A stretch of DNA of 64,000 bases from Halostagnicola larsenii XH-48 (GTDB lineage Archaea; Halobacteriota; Halobacteria; Halobacteriales; Natrialbaceae): the NCBI RefSeq assembly GCF_000517625.1, contig NZ_CP007056.1:310001-374000 (forward strand). Direction: 5' to 3'. Numbering within the stretch: position 1 is the stretch's first letter; the number at the start of each line of letters is the position of its first letter. The position numbers and the translations under genes were made by a program. The notes under the pieces are model-generated. The model saw only the letters and a program-made list of their open reading frames with translations. It was not told the DNA's origin and made no database searches. Below, in pieces: positions 42,795 to 51,773 of this stretch.

Positions 42795-43229
42795 TCAGTC
42801 GTCGGCAACAGCGTACGACCTACCTGCGTCGATTTCGAACTTGCCGTCATCGGACGCTTCTCCGCCTATACAACTCTCGGTTCCAGACTCGAGGGCCGTC
42901 ACTTCGACCACGAGGTCGCCCCCGTCGACCGAGACGGCGACGGCGTCGAAGCGTCGTCGGTACTCGGTGGCGTGTTTGCTCGAGGTGTTGATTCGAATCC
43001 GGTCCTCGAGGAGCCCGACCTCGGCCAATTCCTCGACTTTCCGATACGTCGTCGAACTCGGGATCGCACAGCGCTCGGACAGTTCAGTCGCAGTCAGGGG
43101 TTCATCGTGCGTTGCCTCGAGGATGGTCCGACAGTCGGCATCGTTGAGCGCCCCCAGCACCGCCTGGGCATCAGCGGCGTCTTCGATTACGGTGTGTTCT
43201 TGTGTCGCCTGTGAGAGAGTAGTGCTCAT
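42795..43229 (-). CDS. Winged-helix regulator (ArsR-like HTH)
   Basis: 144 residues from ATG 43229. DADCRTILEATHDEPLTATELSERCAIPSSTTYRKVEELAEVGLLE is the wHTH; a small C-terminal domain ends in a short beta-rich region. DNA-binding regulator, targets unknown. It diverges from the HTH-10 gene, with about 150 bases between them. Confidence 0.8.
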   Translation of the reverse strand: MSTTLSQATQEHTVIEDAADAQAVLGALNDADCRTILEATHDEPLTATELSERCAIPSSTTYRKVEELAEVGLLEDRIRINTSSKHATEYRRRFDAVAVSVDGGDLVVEVTALESGTESCIGGEASDDGKFEIDAGRSYAVADD

Positions 43230-43380
43230 TGTCTTACCTACTAGTATCGGCGCTATCGCCACCAATTGAATACCCATAAATACAGGGTATTTTATATAGG
43301 GGTGAGTATCCGGGAGGTGGCGTCGAACCCGAACACGGTCGACGGAGGGTTTAGGGGGGTGGAACCCACAACGGAAGGTA

Positions 43381-44046
43381 ATGGCCTCGGGGATCCGCGC
43401 GGAGGTGAAACTCACCGATCCGGACGGCTGCATTGTAACACAGGCCGCCACGGAGGCAAGCGGAACCGTCCAATCGGTCTCCAAGAGCACGAGTCCGGAA
43501 CAGCCCGAGCGCGTCTCCGAGGAGTTCATGCTGCAGGCGGCGGAGTATCCCGACGAGTTCGAAACTGACACCGAACTATCGCCGGTCTTTTCGTACGGCT
43601 CGAGCGAAGTCTACCGATTCGATCGGGAACTCGGTTGCGGGTGTCCCTGCGAGTGCATCGAACGCCACGGCTCGCCCGTGATCGACGTTCGAGCGAGGGA
43701 GTCTGCGCTGTTTCTCACCTTCCACGCGCCCGATATGGAGGGGTTACAGGCGATCATCGGGGAGTTACAGCGTCGGTACTCGACTCTGGATGTCCAGCGA
43801 CTGCTTCAGTCACAACACGACCGCGCCGAACAGCATCTCGTCTTCGTCGATCGGAGCACGCTCACGGACCGACAAACGGAGGTGCTCGAGACGGCCCACC
43901 GAATGGGGTACTTCGACCACCCGAAACGAGCCAACGCCGGCGAGGTCGCGGACGTACTCGACATTTCCGGGACGACGTTCAGCGAACACCTCGCGGCCGC
44001 ACAGACGAAACTCCTCGATGCGATCGTCGAATACGAACCGGAGTGA
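43381..44046 (+). CDS. HTH-10 (Bat-like) regulator with Cys cluster
   Basis: 221 residues. Residues 75-95 hold a Cys-rich motif (ELGCGCPCECIERHG) that could bind metal or sense redox. The C-terminal half has LTDRQTEVLETAHRMGYFDHPKRANAGEVADVL then DISGTTFSEHLAAAQTKLLDAIV, the HTH_10 helix-turn-helix. A short zinc-finger protein gene follows. The 3' stop is followed by a promoter-like ccctatatgc at 44114. Confidence 0.83.
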   Translation: MASGIRAEVKLTDPDGCIVTQAATEASGTVQSVSKSTSPEQPERVSEEFMLQAAEYPDEFETDTELSPVFSYGSSEVYRFDRELGCGCPCECIERHGSPVIDVRARESALFLTFHAPDMEGLQAIIGELQRRYSTLDVQRLLQSQHDRAEQHLVFVDRSTLTDRQTEVLETAHRMGYFDHPKRANAGEVADVLDISGTTFSEHLAAAQTKLLDAIVEYEPE

Positions 44047-44179
44047 TCGACGATTCTCGAGGGCATTGGTCAAGAAGGCTTCGAGAACTACCGGCGGCTG
44101 GCAGCGAACCGCAACCCTATATGCAATGGGCACGCAGCAATGAACAAAGACCACCGGTTCGAACGAACCGACCATCCTC

Positions 44180-44329
44180 ATGAGTAGATACGAGTTCACC
44201 TGCCCGGAATGCGGACAAGTAATCGAGGTCAACGAGTCTATGCGCGAGGCCACGTTGACCCACGGCTGTCCAGTCTGTAGCGCCGACGTTACGGCCGCCG
44301 ATTTTGCCCCTAATCAGCAAACGAGTTGA
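44180..44329 (+). CDS. Small zinc-ribbon protein (49 residues)
   Basis: ATG 44180 to TGA 44329, 49 residues. Two Cys pairs, FTCPECGQV and THGCPVCSADVT, form a zinc ribbon typical of tiny haloarchaeal proteins (DUF7560-like as remembered) found beside HTH-10 regulators. It is short enough to be missed by a length cut-off. Role unknown; a partner of the neighbouring regulator is likely. Confidence 0.7.
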   Translation: MSRYEFTCPECGQVIEVNESMREATLTHGCPVCSADVTAADFAPNQQTS

Positions 44330-44353
44330 GAGGAGCGAGGCGCGGCGTCTCCG

Positions 44354-44806
44354 TCAGTCCGTTCGATCGATTTCCGTTCGCCGTCCGCTCAGCGACTCGG
44401 GCTCGAGGCGGTACAGTTCGATGTCGAGGTCCTGTTTGTCGTGCGCCCAGATTTCGAAGAGCGGGCGCTTCGCGTCTCCGTACTGGGCGATCTGTTCCGG
44501 CGTCAACGTCGTCGGCGGAATGGACTCGAGGACGCCGATAGCCACGACGCTCCGATAGGTCTCGTCCTGTTCGTCGTAGACGACGAGGCGAGCAGCCGGC
44601 GAGGAATCGAGAAACTGTCGTTTTTCGCTTTCCGGCGTCGATACGAGCCGCAGATAGACGACGCGATCGGTATCGTCGTACCCGTATGAAATAGGAATCG
44701 CGTAGGGGTCGTCCTCGCGCGCGAGCGACAGTACCCCCGTCTCGTGAGCGCCGAGGAAGGCATCGATCGCCTCGTCGGTCATTGCAGTCTCCTGGTCGAT
44801 TGCCAT
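44354..44806 (-). CDS. Pyridoxamine 5'-phosphate oxidase-like flavin-binding protein
   Basis: 150 residues from ATG 44806. Pattern DEAIDAFLGAHETGVLSLAREDDPYAIPISYGYDD, then VYLRLVSTPESEKRQFLD, AARLVVYDEQD and SVVAIGVLESI, the small split-barrel FMN-binding fold. No N-terminal region for PLP synthesis, so it is a general flavin or F420-type member. Confidence 0.82.
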   Translation of the reverse strand: MAIDQETAMTDEAIDAFLGAHETGVLSLAREDDPYAIPISYGYDDTDRVVYLRLVSTPESEKRQFLDSSPAARLVVYDEQDETYRSVVAIGVLESIPPTTLTPEQIAQYGDAKRPLFEIWAHDKQDLDIELYRLEPESLSGRRTEIDRTD

Positions 44807-44982
44807 CGTTTCAGTACGATGGGCAAGGGGGAACACGCTCTTTATAGTTGCCATCGCGCGGGCAGGACCGATGCAACGAAATTGATTGGCATTCGTAATA
44901 CCAAGAACGGCACCCCTGTCGAAATTCGACCGAACAAGTTCGTCCCAAATATCATCCACCTGCGTTCCCAACCGGGAGACGA

Positions 44983-45315
44983 ATGAGCGACCGCACGAAT
45001 AGATCCCCGACACCCACCGAATGCGCCACGCTCGAGACGCTCGAAGGAGAACCACACGCGCGAGTATTCGAGAACGAGCCGCGAACGGTTCGACTGACGC
45101 TGGACGAAGGCGAACGGCTTCCGGCACATACCCATCCCGATCGCCAGGTCGTCTTCCATCTGCTCGAGGGACGGATGGCCGTCACGGTCGGCGAGGACCG
45201 CCACGAACTACGCGCGGGTGAACTACTCCGGTTCGACGGGGAGCAAGACGTTTCGCCGAAAGCGCTCGAGAAGAGTGTCGCAATCGTCGTGCTCGCCCAG
45301 CACGCAAACGGCTAG
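44983..45315 (+). CDS. Cupin-domain protein
   Basis: 110 residues, single cupin: LPAHTHPDRQVVFHLLEGRMAVTVGEDRHELRAGELLRFDGEQD has the first cupin motif (H-x-H...E...G) and the second (P/F..H-like, altered). Metal-binding small barrel, substrate unknown. Short distances on both sides, no operon partner. Confidence 0.82.
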   Translation: MSDRTNRSPTPTECATLETLEGEPHARVFENEPRTVRLTLDEGERLPAHTHPDRQVVFHLLEGRMAVTVGEDRHELRAGELLRFDGEQDVSPKALEKSVAIVVLAQHANG

Positions 45316-45442
45316 TCTCGGACACGGTTCACGATTTCATCGCTACTCGAGGGCCGGTGTGAGCCATCGCGATTTTGGGCCGGCAACTGCGGACCTCCAC
45401 CGGATCGGGAGCGTCCACGGTTACCCTATCAACCAGCCCGAT

Positions 45443-45805
45443 TCAATCCGAGTCCTGTTTCGCGTCCTCGATCATCGCCGCGAGTTTCTCGTCCGCGATC
45501 GATTTGAACAGGTCCTCGGAAAGCCCTCGCTGTACGTCGACGGTGAGCATCGCGTCGCAATCGTCGACGATTTCGGGAGCCCACGTTCCCTCCGCAAGCT
45601 TCGATTCGTCAGTGACGATAGCCTCGCCGTCTTCGATATCGATGAAGGCGGTGACGGTGTTCCACAGATCGACGCGCGCCGTCGACGCCTCTTCGTACAG
45701 GCCCGACAGTTGCGTGTCCCGGATCGGTTTGGACTCGACCGCCTCGCGCAGATCCTCGAGTGCAACGGCGTACTCTTCGGATTCGATCGACTCGTCGTTC
45801 GTCAT
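45443..45805 (-). CDS. Hypothetical acidic protein
   Basis: 120 residues from ATG 45805. Acidic and soluble, with EEYAVALEDLREAVESKP and a likely helical C terminus (LSEDLFKSIADEKLAAMIEDAK). The central stretch ARVDLWNTVTAFIDIEDGEAIV looks like a small alpha/beta fold. No family recognised. Confidence 0.6.
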   Translation of the reverse strand: MTNDESIESEEYAVALEDLREAVESKPIRDTQLSGLYEEASTARVDLWNTVTAFIDIEDGEAIVTDESKLAEGTWAPEIVDDCDAMLTVDVQRGLSEDLFKSIADEKLAAMIEDAKQDSD

Positions 45806-46039
45806 CGGCTCCACCACCAGATTGACGATCTGAGACGCATACAAGTACGCGTTGGGTTAGCGACCCAAACGTAAGTACCTCGCCTTTAGCCGTGAGCGAG
45901 TATGGTAGGGTGCTTCGGCCGCACGAATTGGCAGATCTTCCAGCGTGAGGAGACAGAAAGTACGGAGTTCCCACTAGAATCGTCCAACGGACGTTCGTAT
46001 TTCCACACTAATTTGTATCCGTCGTCCCGATGAGTCGGT

Positions 46040-47104
46040 ATGGAACCTCTCGAAATTAGTGGTCGGATACTGGCAGGGATCCTGCTCATCGGGTTGAACG
46101 CGTTCTTCGTCGCCATCGAGTTCGCGCTGACCCGCGCTCGCCAGTACCCCGAGTCGGAGTTCGACACGCCGTCGCTCCAACTCGCCTGGGACATGACCGA
46201 CAACCTCGAGTTTTACCTGACGACGTGTCAGGTGTGGATCTCGGGGACGAGTATCGCATTGGGTATCGTCGCCGAACCCGGGCTTGCGGCGATATTCGAG
46301 CCGATATTCGAAGACACAAGGCTGGCATCGATCGGCGCCGGCTCGTTGCTCGGGTTCTTGCTCATCAACCTGGTTCACCTGACCCACGGCGAGCAAACGC
46401 CGACGTACCTCGGCGTCGAACGGTCGAAACAGGTCTGTAAGTACGGTGCGCGGCCGCTGTACTGGTTCGCCAAGGTTCTCGCTCCGGTGATCAAGTTCGG
46501 CGACCTGATCGCGAAGGGGACGCTCCGACTCTTCGGCATCGAGATGACCGGTGCGTGGCGCGAAACCGAACGGGACGTCATCGAATCTCGAGCGGACCTG
46601 CGAAACCGACTCGGGGCGGTCCTCGAGGAGGGCGACCTTCCCGACGAACGTCGCGAGGAAGTGATGAACGCACTCGAGATCGGTGAACAGACAATCAGTG
46701 AGGTGATGGTTCCCCCCGAGGATATCGTCGCGCTGTCGACAGCCGACGACGCAGAGACGAACTTCCAGCGGATGGAAGACCGCCCGCAGACCCGCTACCC
46801 GCTGGTCGGCGACGACCTGACCGACTTTCAAGGAATCGTCTACACGCCGGTGCTGGTCAGACACCGCGAGAAACTAACTGACGAACTCGATTTCGCCGAG
46901 TTGGCGGCACCGCCGATGACGCTCTCACCCGATACGGACGTCAGCGACGCGATTGACCAGTTCCAGACCGAAAGCCAAGAACTCGCGCTGGTGATCGAAG
47001 ACGGCGATGTCGTCGGGCTCGTAACCGTGACGGACCTGCTCGAGGTGATCATGGGAGATATCGAGGATCCGCTCGATGCAGAGCACGTCGGGTCACTAGA
47101 CTAG
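46040..47104 (+). CDS. CNNM/CBS-domain membrane protein
   Basis: 354 residues. DUF21/CNNM membrane domain (LIGLNAFFVAIEFALTRARQYPE, helices to about 150) followed by two CBS domains (EVMVPPEDIVALSTADDAET and APPMTLSPDTDVSDAIDQF). No CorC_HlyC C-terminal domain, unlike the gene at 22442. Possible divalent-cation transporter. Confidence 0.85.
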   Translation: MEPLEISGRILAGILLIGLNAFFVAIEFALTRARQYPESEFDTPSLQLAWDMTDNLEFYLTTCQVWISGTSIALGIVAEPGLAAIFEPIFEDTRLASIGAGSLLGFLLINLVHLTHGEQTPTYLGVERSKQVCKYGARPLYWFAKVLAPVIKFGDLIAKGTLRLFGIEMTGAWRETERDVIESRADLRNRLGAVLEEGDLPDERREEVMNALEIGEQTISEVMVPPEDIVALSTADDAETNFQRMEDRPQTRYPLVGDDLTDFQGIVYTPVLVRHREKLTDELDFAELAAPPMTLSPDTDVSDAIDQFQTESQELALVIEDGDVVGLVTVTDLLEVIMGDIEDPLDAEHVGSLD

Positions 47105-47167
47105 CCCGACCGGTCCGAATCGGGTTTGGGCCGTCCCTTTTTCCCGTTTGCTACCCAACATGTGAAC

Positions 47168-47626
47168 GTGTACGACGATATCTTAGTCCCGACAGATGGA
47201 AGCGATGCGAGCGATGCGGCAGTCGCACACGCGATCAGTATCGCGAAACCGCACGGGGCGACGGTCCACTTCCTGCACGTGATCGACATCGGGACCGAGA
47301 TGTCGGCGTCCGGGCTCGGAACGATCGCGCCGGAACTCACGGAAACGCTCGAGCAAGAGGGAACCGATGCACTCGAGAGCGCCCAGGAACGAGCCGAAGC
47401 GGCCGGTGTGCAACACGAACGGACCATGCTCGAGGGAACCCCACAGGAGGCAATCACCGACTACAGCAGTGACCACTCCGTGGATCTCATCGTAATGGGT
47501 CAGAGCGGTCGCTCGGGACTCAAAGAGCACATCATCGGCAGTTCGACGGACCGCGTTATCCGATCCGGCGAAGCCCCGGTACTCGTCGCACACGCGGAGC
47601 GTACAGAATCGGGAGACGGAAAGTAA
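47168..47626 (+). CDS. Universal stress protein (UspA)
   Basis: 152 residues starting at GTG 47168 (another GTG at 47162). DDILVPTDGSDASDAA and the ATP motif VMGQSGRSGLKEHIIGSSTDRVI are present. Single domain. The accessory zone begins after it. Confidence 0.87.
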   Translation: MYDDILVPTDGSDASDAAVAHAISIAKPHGATVHFLHVIDIGTEMSASGLGTIAPELTETLEQEGTDALESAQERAEAAGVQHERTMLEGTPQEAITDYSSDHSVDLIVMGQSGRSGLKEHIIGSSTDRVIRSGEAPVLVAHAERTESGDGK

Positions 47627-47792
47627 ACTACCCCTCTCTACTCGTTTGCCTTCGGCTCATTCCTTGAGGACGCAGCTTTCCCCGTGGTGGCGGTTTCGGC
47701 CTCCTCCCTGCATGGACGTTGCGCAGTTCACGACGGCGATTCACAGGTGGGTGTTGCTCTCATCCTCGCTACTTCGGTCGGCCTTCAAAGGT

Positions 47793-47809
47793 TGATAATA
47801 AATATAATT
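47793..47809. other. AT-rich block upstream of iteron-like repeats
   Basis: tgataataaatataatt, 17 bases with a single G and no C in otherwise mixed sequence. It lies about 100 bases before the three TGTTCAGGGCAAA repeats and may be an unwinding element. The whole stretch 47627-48137 has no recognisable gene. Confidence 0.35.
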
Positions 47810-47908
47810 CAGGCATCCCGGCCCGTGACAATCTCCCTTCCCCAACACAAATTCAGAAAGTCGGTTCTTAACCGGTATAATTGCCACTATCAGCCGTATA
47901 GTCGGATT

Positions 47909-47995
47909 TGTTCAGGGCAAAATTCCCGTTCAGGTCAGATGTTTGAGTATTGTTCAGGGCAAAAACGCAGTACGGAAGCGATGTTCAGGGCAAAT
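47909..47995. repeat. Three direct repeats TGTTCAGGGCAAA (iteron-like)
   Basis: Exact 13-base copies at 47909-47921, 47951-47963 and 47983-47995, with a partial copy (gttcagg, 47928-47934). Spacings of 42 and 32 bases are multiples of about one helical turn. They lie 140-230 bases upstream of a primase-polymerase gene, a layout of plasmid replication origins. Origin function is inferred. Confidence 0.5.
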
Positions 47996-48194
47996 ACTCA
48001 CCCAAAACCAACTAGTATACAATGGGTTGCACCCGTTGGACAGGGTTGCGGACAGCCTCTCGGCCTATGACATGTTTATCAGCATACTGATGGGTGGTAT
48101 GCGACTAGATGGACGCGCAGTACGAGGCGGATCACTGATGTCTGAAAGTACAGTTTCGGCGCTTCTCGAGCAGTTATGAAAGCGTGACCAGTGG

Positions 48195-49391
48195 GTGTGC
48201 TGGCGAGAAGAATCTCGAGATGGGAAGCCGACTAAGATCCCAGTGACACCGGGGAGTGGTGAGTTTGCGTCCTCGACGGATCCGACCACATGGGCGTCAG
48301 CCGAGACGGCGCTCGAGTATGCCGACTCGAGAGAGGCGGATGGCATTGGGTTCGTGTTTACCGACGACGATCCCATCGTTGGCGTCGACTTGGATGACTG
48401 CCGAGATCCGGAAACTGGGGACGTCGACGACCGAGCGCGGGATATTATCGAGCGACTCGATTCCTATACGGAGATCTCACCCTCGGGAACTGGCTTCCAT
48501 GTGCTCATCGAGGGTAAGCTCCCGGACGGACGGAATCGACGTGGAAGTATCGAACTGTACGACACTGCTCGGTTTTTCACCGTGACCGGTGATTCCCTCG
48601 AGGAGACGCCTAACCATGTATCCCGTCGACAGGATGCACTCGAGGCGATTCACCGAGAGTACGTCCAGAACACCGATACTGACGCGAAATCCGAATCCGA
48701 GAATCGTGGCACGACTAACGAGCAGATATCGACGAACACGGCAGTCGAGATCGACGTTGACCTCGAGGACGAGGAGTTGCTCGAGAAGGCGCGAAATGCG
48801 TCGAACGGTGAGAAGTTCGAGCGGTTATGGCGCGGTTCAACCGCCGGCTACGAGAGCCAGTCAGAGGCTGATATGGCGCTGTGCTGTTTACTGTCGTTCT
48901 GGACTGGTGGCGATCACACACGAGTGGATCGGCTCTTCCGCCAGTCTGGCCTTCTCCGGGAAAAGTGGGACGACGTCCACTATGGGGATGGCTCGACGTA
49001 CGGCGAGAAGACCATCGAACGAGCGGTAGCGAACACCTCCGAGTTCTACGATCCGGACGCTCGAGAGGACTCGAGCGAACCGAGTTCCAAAGAGAGCGAG
49101 TCGTCGACCGCCGAGAACCGTGATGAGCCAGCACAGAATCATGCGTATCTAGTCGAGAAAAATCGACTGTTGTCTGACCGCGTCGACGACCTCGAGGCAA
49201 CACTCGAGGAGAGAGACGACCGTATCGCCGAACTCGAGGCAACCAACGAAAGGCTCCGAGAGCAACTCAGTGATTACCAGGAGGAACTTGAGCGGCGTGA
49301 GGACTCTTCGGATCCCGAGATGGATGGGACTCCTGATCAAGACGACTCAATCTGGACGCGTGCACGGCGGTTCGTCGGGGATGACAACTGA
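48195..49391 (+). CDS. NrS-1-type primase-polymerase, N terminus cut by a stop codon
   Basis: 398 residues from GTG 48195. DDDPIVGVDLDDC and SYTEISPSGTGFHVLIEG carry the archaeo-eukaryotic primase metal and His residues; a helix-bundle domain of the phage NrS-1 polymerase type follows (about 215-275, CCLLSFWTGGDHTRVDRLF), then a coiled-coil tail. The natural start is probably ATG 48138: its frame runs through MSESTVSALLEQL, hits TGA at 48177-48179, then resumes with KRDQWVCWREE, the expected family start. So either the gene is damaged or it restarts at GTG 48195. Confidence 0.7.
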   Translation: MCWREESRDGKPTKIPVTPGSGEFASSTDPTTWASAETALEYADSREADGIGFVFTDDDPIVGVDLDDCRDPETGDVDDRARDIIERLDSYTEISPSGTGFHVLIEGKLPDGRNRRGSIELYDTARFFTVTGDSLEETPNHVSRRQDALEAIHREYVQNTDTDAKSESENRGTTNEQISTNTAVEIDVDLEDEELLEKARNASNGEKFERLWRGSTAGYESQSEADMALCCLLSFWTGGDHTRVDRLFRQSGLLREKWDDVHYGDGSTYGEKTIERAVANTSEFYDPDAREDSSEPSSKESESSTAENRDEPAQNHAYLVEKNRLLSDRVDDLEATLEERDDRIAELEATNERLREQLSDYQEELERREDSSDPEMDGTPDQDDSIWTRARRFVGDDN

Positions 49392-49670
49392 GTCTTGTAG
49401 AGGTGTCATAGAACGATCCACGTAGGGTTCTTTTCGCGCTATCCGGACTGAACTATCTGTTCACTACAGATGCGAATTGCTCACCGCAGATTCTACAAGC
49501 TGAGTGAGATATTTCGATACTCGTGCGAAATCTGCGCCCTGTATCTCGCACAGCAGTCCTAGAGGAATGCGGTCTATCGGCCTGATTAGTACCGGTCTAT
49601 CGACGTACAGCCATTTCTGAAAAATCGCCATTACAACCGTTATTTCTACCGATGAAGACTGGTATTTGGT

Positions 49671-50186
49671 TCACTCACACCGCTGAACAGCCGTTATGAG
49701 TTGGCTTTTTGGAAGCCACTCGTAAGAGAGGGTGGGAAGGTCATTTCGGTTGTGAAACTGTTGGTAGTGGTCTTGAAGACGATTCTCTGACCGCTCGTGG
49801 CGGTCGGTATCGGCCCCTGTATTTTCAATCCCCTTCTCGAGTGAATTGATTTTGTGTGCGAGTCCCATCAGCGGCCCGGCCGCTGCGGACTCTTTGAAGA
49901 GAATTCCGTCATCGGTCTCTCTGGAGATGCATCCAACGAACATTGTGGGTGTGGCTCTGTCCGTGACTTCAACCTTCTCGTCGGCCAACCAATCTGGCAG
50001 TTGAATGAAAATATCATCGGTACCAAGGAGTCCCAACAATTGCCATAGTTGCCGGGTTTTCTGTTCATTGAGACGCCCCCGTTCCCGGGCATCTTCCAGA
50101 GAGATATCGTACTCAGCGAGGGTATCTGGATGCCACGCACGGGCAAATGAGTCATAGTCGGCGTATTTGGTAATCAGATCAGTCAC
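49671..50186 (-). CDS. Hypothetical protein, accessory region
   Basis: 171 residues from GTG 50186. A TATA-like aacatattaatatt lies near 50209-50221, about 26 bases upstream, which supports a leaderless GTG start. Helical C terminus (HKINSLEKGIENTG, ENRLQDHYQQFHNRN). Lower GC than the core genes. No family recognised. Between this and the next gene (50187-50528) I see no gene. Confidence 0.5.
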   Translation of the reverse strand: MTDLITKYADYDSFARAWHPDTLAEYDISLEDARERGRLNEQKTRQLWQLLGLLGTDDIFIQLPDWLADEKVEVTDRATPTMFVGCISRETDDGILFKESAAAGPLMGLAHKINSLEKGIENTGADTDRHERSENRLQDHYQQFHNRNDLPTLSYEWLPKSQLITAVQRCE

Positions 50187-50528
50187 TCCGACATAAGAGG
50201 GGGTGCAAACATATTAATATTCCACCGATCTTGACAGCTGTTCTGATCAGTGACTGCGGATACCGGAGTCGTCATGCTGCATGCATGCTCTGGATCTTGC
50301 AGGCCCTTTGTGACAACCATTGTCGGAACTGGCAACCAGTCCGGTCACTTTGTTATCTGTACTTACCGAATCAACATCTCCATGACTCTCTCGGGCCCAT
50401 TTTTCAAGCGTGACCAGTACAAAATTACGGCAATCACACATGCGTACTGTTCGATGTTCTCCAGTACATGACACTCAGATTATGCTGTCACCATACCTGC
50501 TTATGGAGCGAGGGGATGTCTCTCCTCT

Positions 50529-51248
50529 ATGACCGATCCGAGTAGCGACGAGTTCGACCCAACAGCACCAGACCAACGGGAAATCGGCCGCGAAATGGTC
50601 GAGGACAGTACGGGACTTGGTTCGGTGATGGCCCACGCCTATCGCGGAGAGATAGACCGAGTGGGGACGTGGCGGCAGCGCCTCGACGAGACGACGACGT
50701 GGGCGGTGACGCTGATGGCGGCAATCTTGACGTGGGCGTTTTCGAGTGCTGATAACCCACACTATATCTTGCTAATCGGGATCGTTGTCGTCACCATCTT
50801 TCTGGGCATCGAAGCACGGCGGTACCGGGACTACGATGTCTTTCGCTCTCGTGCTCGAGTCATCCAAGAGAACCTGTTCGCAAACGCCCTTGATCCGTCC
50901 CAAGGCACTGAAAGCCACGACTGGCGGGCGGAACTGAGCAGGGATTATCGCAAGCCGACGCTGAAAGTCTCGGTATACGAAGCACTCGCAAACCGGCTCC
51001 GGCGTGTGTACCTTGCTCTGCTCAGTGTCCTCTTGGGCGCGTGGGTCTTCAGGATTACAGCGTTCGCGCCGCGCCAAGACTGGCTGACAACCGCTGGGAT
51101 CGCCCGTTTCCCTGGGATTGCTGTGATTGCCGTTGTGGGCGTGTTCTACGTCGCACTGCTGGGCGTCACCTTCTGGCCCCGTGAACGCCATGCCAAGGGT
51201 GAATTCCGTGAAGGAGACCCGGACGACTGGAAAGAGACAGACGGATAA
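50529..51248 (+). CDS. DUF2270 membrane protein
   Basis: 239 residues. DEFDPTAPDQREIGREMVEDSTGLGSVMAHAYRGEIDRV... then helices TTTWAVTLMAAILTWAFSS, YILLIGIVVVTIFLGIEARRYRDYDVFRSR and VIAVVGVFYVALLGV match DUF2270. About four helices and a long cytosolic stretch. Function unknown. The 318 bases after it hold only a TATA-like gaatatag near 51535 for the next gene. Confidence 0.78.
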   Translation: MTDPSSDEFDPTAPDQREIGREMVEDSTGLGSVMAHAYRGEIDRVGTWRQRLDETTTWAVTLMAAILTWAFSSADNPHYILLIGIVVVTIFLGIEARRYRDYDVFRSRARVIQENLFANALDPSQGTESHDWRAELSRDYRKPTLKVSVYEALANRLRRVYLALLSVLLGAWVFRITAFAPRQDWLTTAGIARFPGIAVIAVVGVFYVALLGVTFWPRERHAKGEFREGDPDDWKETDG

Positions 51249-51566
51249 ATCCGTTCTCTGTGCTGTCCGATTCGGGAATTCCGAACACGGGTGATGTGGA
51301 CGGGTTTCTGGCACCCTCAGCAGATGCTGTTTTTCGGGGGATGGGATGACTGAGACCCCGTAGGCTCGTGATTTGATGCCCAAGGCTATTGTCGCAACGG
51401 CCCGGCGGCGTGAGGGAGTGCCCGTCATCCATTGTCCGCTTCGATGTCCGAGTGCTTGCGCGGTGCACTGCTGAGCGTCCAAGCAGACCATATTCCGTAT
51501 CAGGAATGTTCCCACTACCTCGGTGGTGGAGCGGAATATAGAGGGCTGCAGTACCTACTAGTAGTG

Positions 51567-51773
51567 ATGGCCGAATCAGAAGTGACCTGCTGGGAGTACG
51601 AGACGTTTCGCCCACCGCGCGATGAGACCCAAAAAGAAGCAGAGGATCCGAAAGCAGAGTTGAATCAACTCGGTGCAGAGGGCTGGGAGTTTGTGGAGAC
51701 GATCGCCTACGAGGGAGGCGGCACCAAGTACCTCGTTTTCAAGCGACCTGTCCAATCGGGTGAGCCAGTATGA
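51567..51773 (+). CDS. DUF4177-family small protein
   Basis: 68 residues from ATG 51567. WEYETF near the start, then ELNQLGAEGWEFVETIAYEGGGTKYLVFKR, the DUF4177 pattern. Its stop overlaps the next gene's ATG (ATGA), so the two are translated together. A palindrome ctactagtag sits just before the start (51556-51565). Confidence 0.75.
   Translation: MAESEVTCWEYETFRPPRDETQKEAEDPKAELNQLGAEGWEFVETIAYEGGGTKYLVFKRPVQSGEPV

Noticed and set aside
43345-43365. gtttaggggggtgg before the HTH-10 gene, resembling half an iron box
   Set aside because: The second arm CCTAAA is absent; only one half matches, which is likely by chance.
50231-50471. Two short plus-strand frames with Cys/His residues between 50.2 and 50.5 kb
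   Set aside because: No start context, no known domain, and they overlap in different frames.
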